From JBFJWU01 sp041623475 [NCBI: bacterium] (GTDB taxonomy: Bacteria > J088), in the NCBI GenBank assembly GCA_041623475.1, contig JBFJWU010000177.1:1-7214 (forward strand): DNA of 7,214 bases, given 5' to 3'. Below the pieces are notes generated by a model that ran no database searches, was not told where the DNA came from, and was given only the letters and a program-made list of their open reading frames with translations. Positions 6,701 through 7,214 of the stretch are shown one piece after another; within the stretch, counting starts at the first letter, position 1, and the number at the start of each line of letters is the position of its first letter. The position numbers and the translations under genes are program-made.

Positions 6701-7214
6701 CGAAAACTCTTCATCGGTATTGTTCGGAATGTCGATATTCAGGCAAGTTGTGCATTGCGGTTCCTGCGTATCGATCTGGAACGTCGAACTGCCCGACCCA
6801 ACATTACCTACCGCATCTACAGGGTAGACCTGGACCGTGAACGTCTTGGACCCCGTTTGCGCCGGCATGACCGGACTTGACCACGGGTCAGTACCCGTCG
6901 CAGCCATACGTATTTCAACCGGACTGATGAACGTATTCAATCCAGGATGAAAGTAAAAGGTGCCATCAAAAACACTTACGGTCAGGAACGTAACACCTGT
7001 GGGTGCCAACCCGGGATCAACAGAGTTCCCGGAAATCTGAAATGGCCACGGAGTTAAACCTGTCACCGGCGAGGTTACTGTCGCCGTTGGTGCAACCGTA
7101 TCGACGGTAACAGACGCACCGAAGCAGCCACCAATATTGTCCGCATTGTCAACCAGCCTGAAACCAATGTTTGCCACACCGTCCGTTGTTGGCAATGTCC
7201 AGCCATAGGCCTCA
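707..7214 (-). CDS. Giant secreted Ig-like / FN3 / beta-propeller repeat protein, 5'-partial
   Basis: The frame runs unbroken from the right edge to a TAA at 709-707, giving 2168 residues in the window. It begins mid-domain, so the true start and any signal peptide lie beyond 7214; the TTG at 7195-7193 is not a plausible start because in-frame codons upstream read EAYGWT and belong to the same domain. Residue numbers count from that codon. Order: Ig-like array (to 1231), FN3-like domain (1232-1338), unassigned stretch (1339-1436), fourteen propeller repeats (1437 to about 2146), and a short tail ending TVTNP. Ig linkers repeat the form D-x-x-x-P after an AGN or LGN turn. No catalytic motif is visible. 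No LPXTG, PEP-CTERM or RTX nonapeptide signal is seen at the C terminus. Such architectures are typical of surface adhesins or extracellular binding proteins; the specific ligand is unknown. Codon use looks uniform and there is no frameshift. Confidence is high for the gene and moderate for an adhesin-like role. Confidence 0.95.
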   Translation of the reverse strand, partial: EAYGWTLPTTDGVANIGFRLVDNADNIGGCFGASVTVDTVAPTATVTSPVTGLTPWPFQISGNSVDPGLAPTGVTFLTVSVFDGTFYFHPGLNTFISPVEIRMAATGTDPWSSPVMPAQTGSKTFTVQVYPVDAVGNVGSGSSTFQIDTQEPQCTTCLNIDIPNNTDEEFSNTVQVDLVGLDATDANAPVQMFVSGSGVDGVATTFKDSWIDVPATASQRITLTTGESIKTVTVRYRDGLLNETADYADAVTLDQTGPGGTVSVSSPTVNSVPMTANTFVYVDLLLAGPDTIADVPTLLVYETDSICADPLESAQAFPANFSYFYSGLDADNTNAISFRYVDRAGNESACLGDIRGDIVSDRTNPDLTVTGPAGGSSHSAMPVFSGTSGDPNAPTKGAGVTTVVIQAVDTSSGLYYDESSGQFDSSAANWFEVNDTGTDFSTWNYTFSAQSGTTTFTVVSRASDGVSRARSDSRSFLFDSDAPTCITCITIDVPRYPWVNFLTVNLDLEAVDGAGSGVADIRLTGNIIDGIAGTWIPYVATTNVTLALANGVNTVNVEFRDALGNASGVFSDSVTHDNVAPTAATFEIEGGAAATSATLVNLAFAGYSDTVTYNLTGSGDVVEQFGQSITDFSTATLTTGDGTKNLTVTFYDSAGNAFSFPESIDLDQTAPGSVLIDLAGGANSTSSPVVSSPISGGGAPFEFRVTGDVTAPLGWYLFAGASPLAVTLSTANVTNTVWIAMRDILGNTSAPVSDSIYFDTIDPTGSITAAVAITSVADITVFLSWADANPNPVTHARVIDDVIGGATNWFAPQSSTNVSMVAGTGNKNLRLALIDDAGNSALIGPLVISLDQDAPTGSITANTVATNSVTISSSFFVTGANPPFQMKVTGPSIVWPVGWAAFAASATVQVSGADGEKSIYVTYRDGLGNESVPYGAVVTLDTAVPSVVILDPAGGITSVVSNPMNGTSADGLSGVEAVGISVFDTDSMMYWDGGAFGSATELTFPVAGTTTWSWSHTIAAGTNTDYVVSAYVTDVAGNIGDNFVSYTLDTIAPTCSECNEIRVDGVSSEWTTSEPVFVQVGSVTELHGPVEVRYSGNITDPFAGTWFAYVAPGTTVHVQNLNGDNSIAVELRDSVGNVAGPYSDDVTHDNLPPTVSFQIAGGANKVSQVTVSAVVGSLSPDAATTDVFGNLTAAVVGQAVPLNTSVNLDAGEFTKIVTAVVYDIAGNSASATNYVTLDQTPPTLSGVNWFAVSDTTLDADSHPVTRSAVELRWTASAVPDFDRYRITRRIGGSGAWEQIVEPVVLELKDNTGIQTGSLHQYRLYTVDDAGNSSATFLVTETTPIAPPAFAVIVMGESGYGIDVEWAALSGYTNENTGYSSENSAGTATIGGYASISPAGGIYSWPKDSLPYLQYNDELTFHVSNPQGALAYLSSFEMPFNRRETVSNTGDQGEFSSIYTDPLGRSYISFVDVGTGDLLFATDESGSWSVDVVDSASSVTGNTSIAVDVTGEVHIAYHDAFAGTLRYANRSTGGSWTTELVDSYGVPGTFNALDLDPTGSPVIGYASYRSSGDAIVVASRSGSSWVTAVASVNQVSLDAVGIGVDGIGGVHLAYRNAVYSSLNYATDESGSFVTETVSNQVDSGYSPSIDIDGDRVVHISYLRGNGQVRYATGNSGAWSRDTVNSGTVHSGPTDIAVGASGIAHIVYFDVASGNLMYAAGKSGDNWSSKTLPVDFSGAVGLSPSIAVDGTGTPHVSYFDQDNTALKYVRLTGDDSLPTAVLVSGSAVGGDGNNDQEAANIRAWTSLAIDRFGHQHVSFYGSNGDMYYANNVTGFWEVQLIRLANDVGKMSNIDVDEDGNVYILYFEDSNDDLYFSNNKTGAWVTESIATTSNNIGFMNDLAVGADGRIHAIDYDDTDNDIRYIIGTDGNGDGDYDWTVRDLVSNDIIAEDSGRSERMLEFELDANNIAHITWALDDNNADADEEWRYVTYDTINDVVGAEELIATATAAYRYTWLDLEIGSDGAIYIAATERHRGNDQPWLVSLATRSIDGTWAVEDGVDPDPSEQEGLWMRLELDDHDNVHMIYVKDLEDPGNDEDMRYARKINGSWSFSNLFSVDDYEKFQHPAFKIAPDGTLHMVYVDDVDNDGGNLMSYSDFARVLTPKNTVTNP
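758..1867 (-). repeat. Propeller repeats 8-14 of the giant protein (probable second seven-bladed propeller, acidic)
   Basis: Residues 1777 to about 2146 hold seven further repeats related to the first seven but longer (about 43-61 residues) and more divergent. The diagnostic strand is HVSF, YILY, IHAID, HITW, YIAA, HMIY and HMVY in order. They are markedly acidic: hand counting gives about 76 Asp plus Glu against about 23 Lys plus Arg in 370 residues, compared with about 37 against 14 in the preceding 340. Asp/Asn-rich inter-strand loops such as DGNGDGDYD (1920-1928) and VDDVDNDGG in the last repeat look suited to calcium binding. The last repeat lacks a clear outer G-S-W strand; the tail (VLTPKNTVTNP) may supply it or a Velcro closure may. 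Alternatively all 14 repeats could form one larger closed ring. Confidence 0.7.
1868..2887 (-). repeat. Propeller repeats 1-7 of the giant protein (probable seven-bladed beta-propeller)
   Basis: Residues 1437-1776 consist of seven consecutive repeats of about 46-51 residues. Each shows S-I/L-x-V/I-D-x-x-G, then a strand ending in a hydrophobic-aromatic pair (YISF, HIAY, VIGY, HLAY, HISY, HIVY, HVSY), a turn with D/N-G, a strand of the form L-x-Y/F-A (LLFATD, LRYANR, LNYATD, VRYATG, LMYAAG, LKYVRL) and G-S/A-W followed by a threonine/valine strand. Four strands per repeat with this period match a beta-propeller blade. The pattern resembles sugar-binding or BNR-like extracellular propellers, but the Asp-box S-x-D-x-G-x-x-T-W is not clearly present, so sialidase-type chemistry is not supported. 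The likely role is ligand or partner binding at the tip of the Ig stalk. Confidence 0.75.
2888..3181 (-). other. Unassigned about 98-residue segment between FN3-like domain and propeller
   Basis: Residues 1339-1436 do not resemble the Ig, FN3 or propeller repeats. The segment starts with a proline-rich linker (IAPPAF), includes GIDVEWAALSGY, then a Tyr/Asn/Ser/Gly-rich stretch (GYTNENTGYSSENS), and ends with a mixed hydrophobic part (DELTFHVSNPQGALAYLSSF) leading into the first propeller repeat. It might be a second, diverged beta-sandwich, because VEW resembles an FN3 strand B, or a long glycine/serine linker followed by a closing strand of the propeller. I do not recognise a family. Confidence 0.45.
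3182..3502 (-). other. Fibronectin type III-like domain within the giant protein
   Basis: Residues 1232-1338 follow the last Ig-like domain and differ from it. Visible hallmarks are VELRWTAS (strand B with its conserved W), DFDRYRITRR (strand C with Y-x-I/V), a later HQYRLYTVDDAGN (the strand F Y-R-L/V-x-A/V-D-x-A-G-N pattern), and a threonine/proline-rich exit, TETTPI. This combination is typical of FN3 domains in bacterial extracellular proteins, where they act mainly as spacers or weak carbohydrate or protein contacts. Its place between the Ig stalk and the propellers suggests a hinge or adaptor. The family call rests on motif reading only. Confidence 0.75.
3503..7214 (-). repeat. Protein-level tandem array of Ig-like domains (12 complete, 1 partial)
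   Basis: Domain joins are marked by a D followed three to four residues later by P: D32, D142, D248, D355, D473, D571, D661, D753, D845, D935, D1043, D1143 and D1232. Two main types alternate. The long type (32-141, 355-472, 935-1042; about 110-118 residues) has a V/I-x-V-F/V-D core, an aromatic Y-Y/W-D patch and ends in a D-x-AGN or similar turn. The short type (about 82-105 residues) carries W-x-x-F/Y in the middle and R-D-x-L-G-N near the end. These are sequence features of bacterial Ig-like beta-sandwich stalks. The order long-short-short occurs three times; the second copy has three additional short domains (661-934). A partial domain (residues before 32) shows the array continues upstream. 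Assignment to a specific Pfam Ig family needs a profile search. Confidence 0.85.

Noticed and set aside
4040-6754. CxxC motifs as cytochrome c haem-binding sites
   Set aside because: The residue after the second Cys is L, I or N, never H, so the CxxCH haem attachment motif is absent.
7193-7195. TTG as the start codon of the giant protein
   Set aside because: The frame stays open to the window edge, and the codons before it (EAYGWT) continue the same partial Ig-like domain. The real start is outside the window.

Overview
The window holds parts of two genes, both on the minus strand, separated by an 80-base gap that contains a strong intrinsic terminator. There is no sign of RNA genes, insertion sequences, integrases, phage genes or a CRISPR array. 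Base composition looks balanced to slightly GC-rich by eye. Both products look exported, and the second has a lipoprotein-like signal peptide. This fits a bacterium, probably a Gram-negative with a large secretome (for example a proteobacterial, bdellovibrionotan or myxococcotan lineage), but no marker gene is present and the lineage is only a guess.

Positions 7214 down to 707 are one continuous minus-strand reading frame. It encodes the C-terminal 2168 residues of a giant modular extracellular protein whose start lies beyond the right edge. In this annotation its residues are numbered from the codon at 7195-7193 (residue 1), so the stop follows residue 2162. From N to C terminus it reads: one partial and twelve complete Ig-like beta-sandwich domains arranged in a higher-order repeat; one fibronectin type III-like domain; about 100 unassigned residues; and 14 tandem beta-propeller repeats that divide naturally into two groups of seven. 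All nine cysteines lie in the Ig part, six of them as three CxxC pairs placed exactly at one kind of domain junction.

Positions 706 to 627 are intergenic and carry a textbook terminator for the giant gene (GC-rich stem, UUCG-type loop, eight Ts) followed closely by a TATAAT box. Positions 626 down to 1 are the start of a second gene: a probable lipoprotein with a lamin-tail (LTD) domain, running off the left edge. Its ATG has no visible Shine-Dalgarno sequence.

Together the genes look like a cell-surface or secreted module: a very long adhesin-like stalk ending in a propeller head, next to a separately transcribed surface lipoprotein. Any functional link between them is inference from adjacency only.
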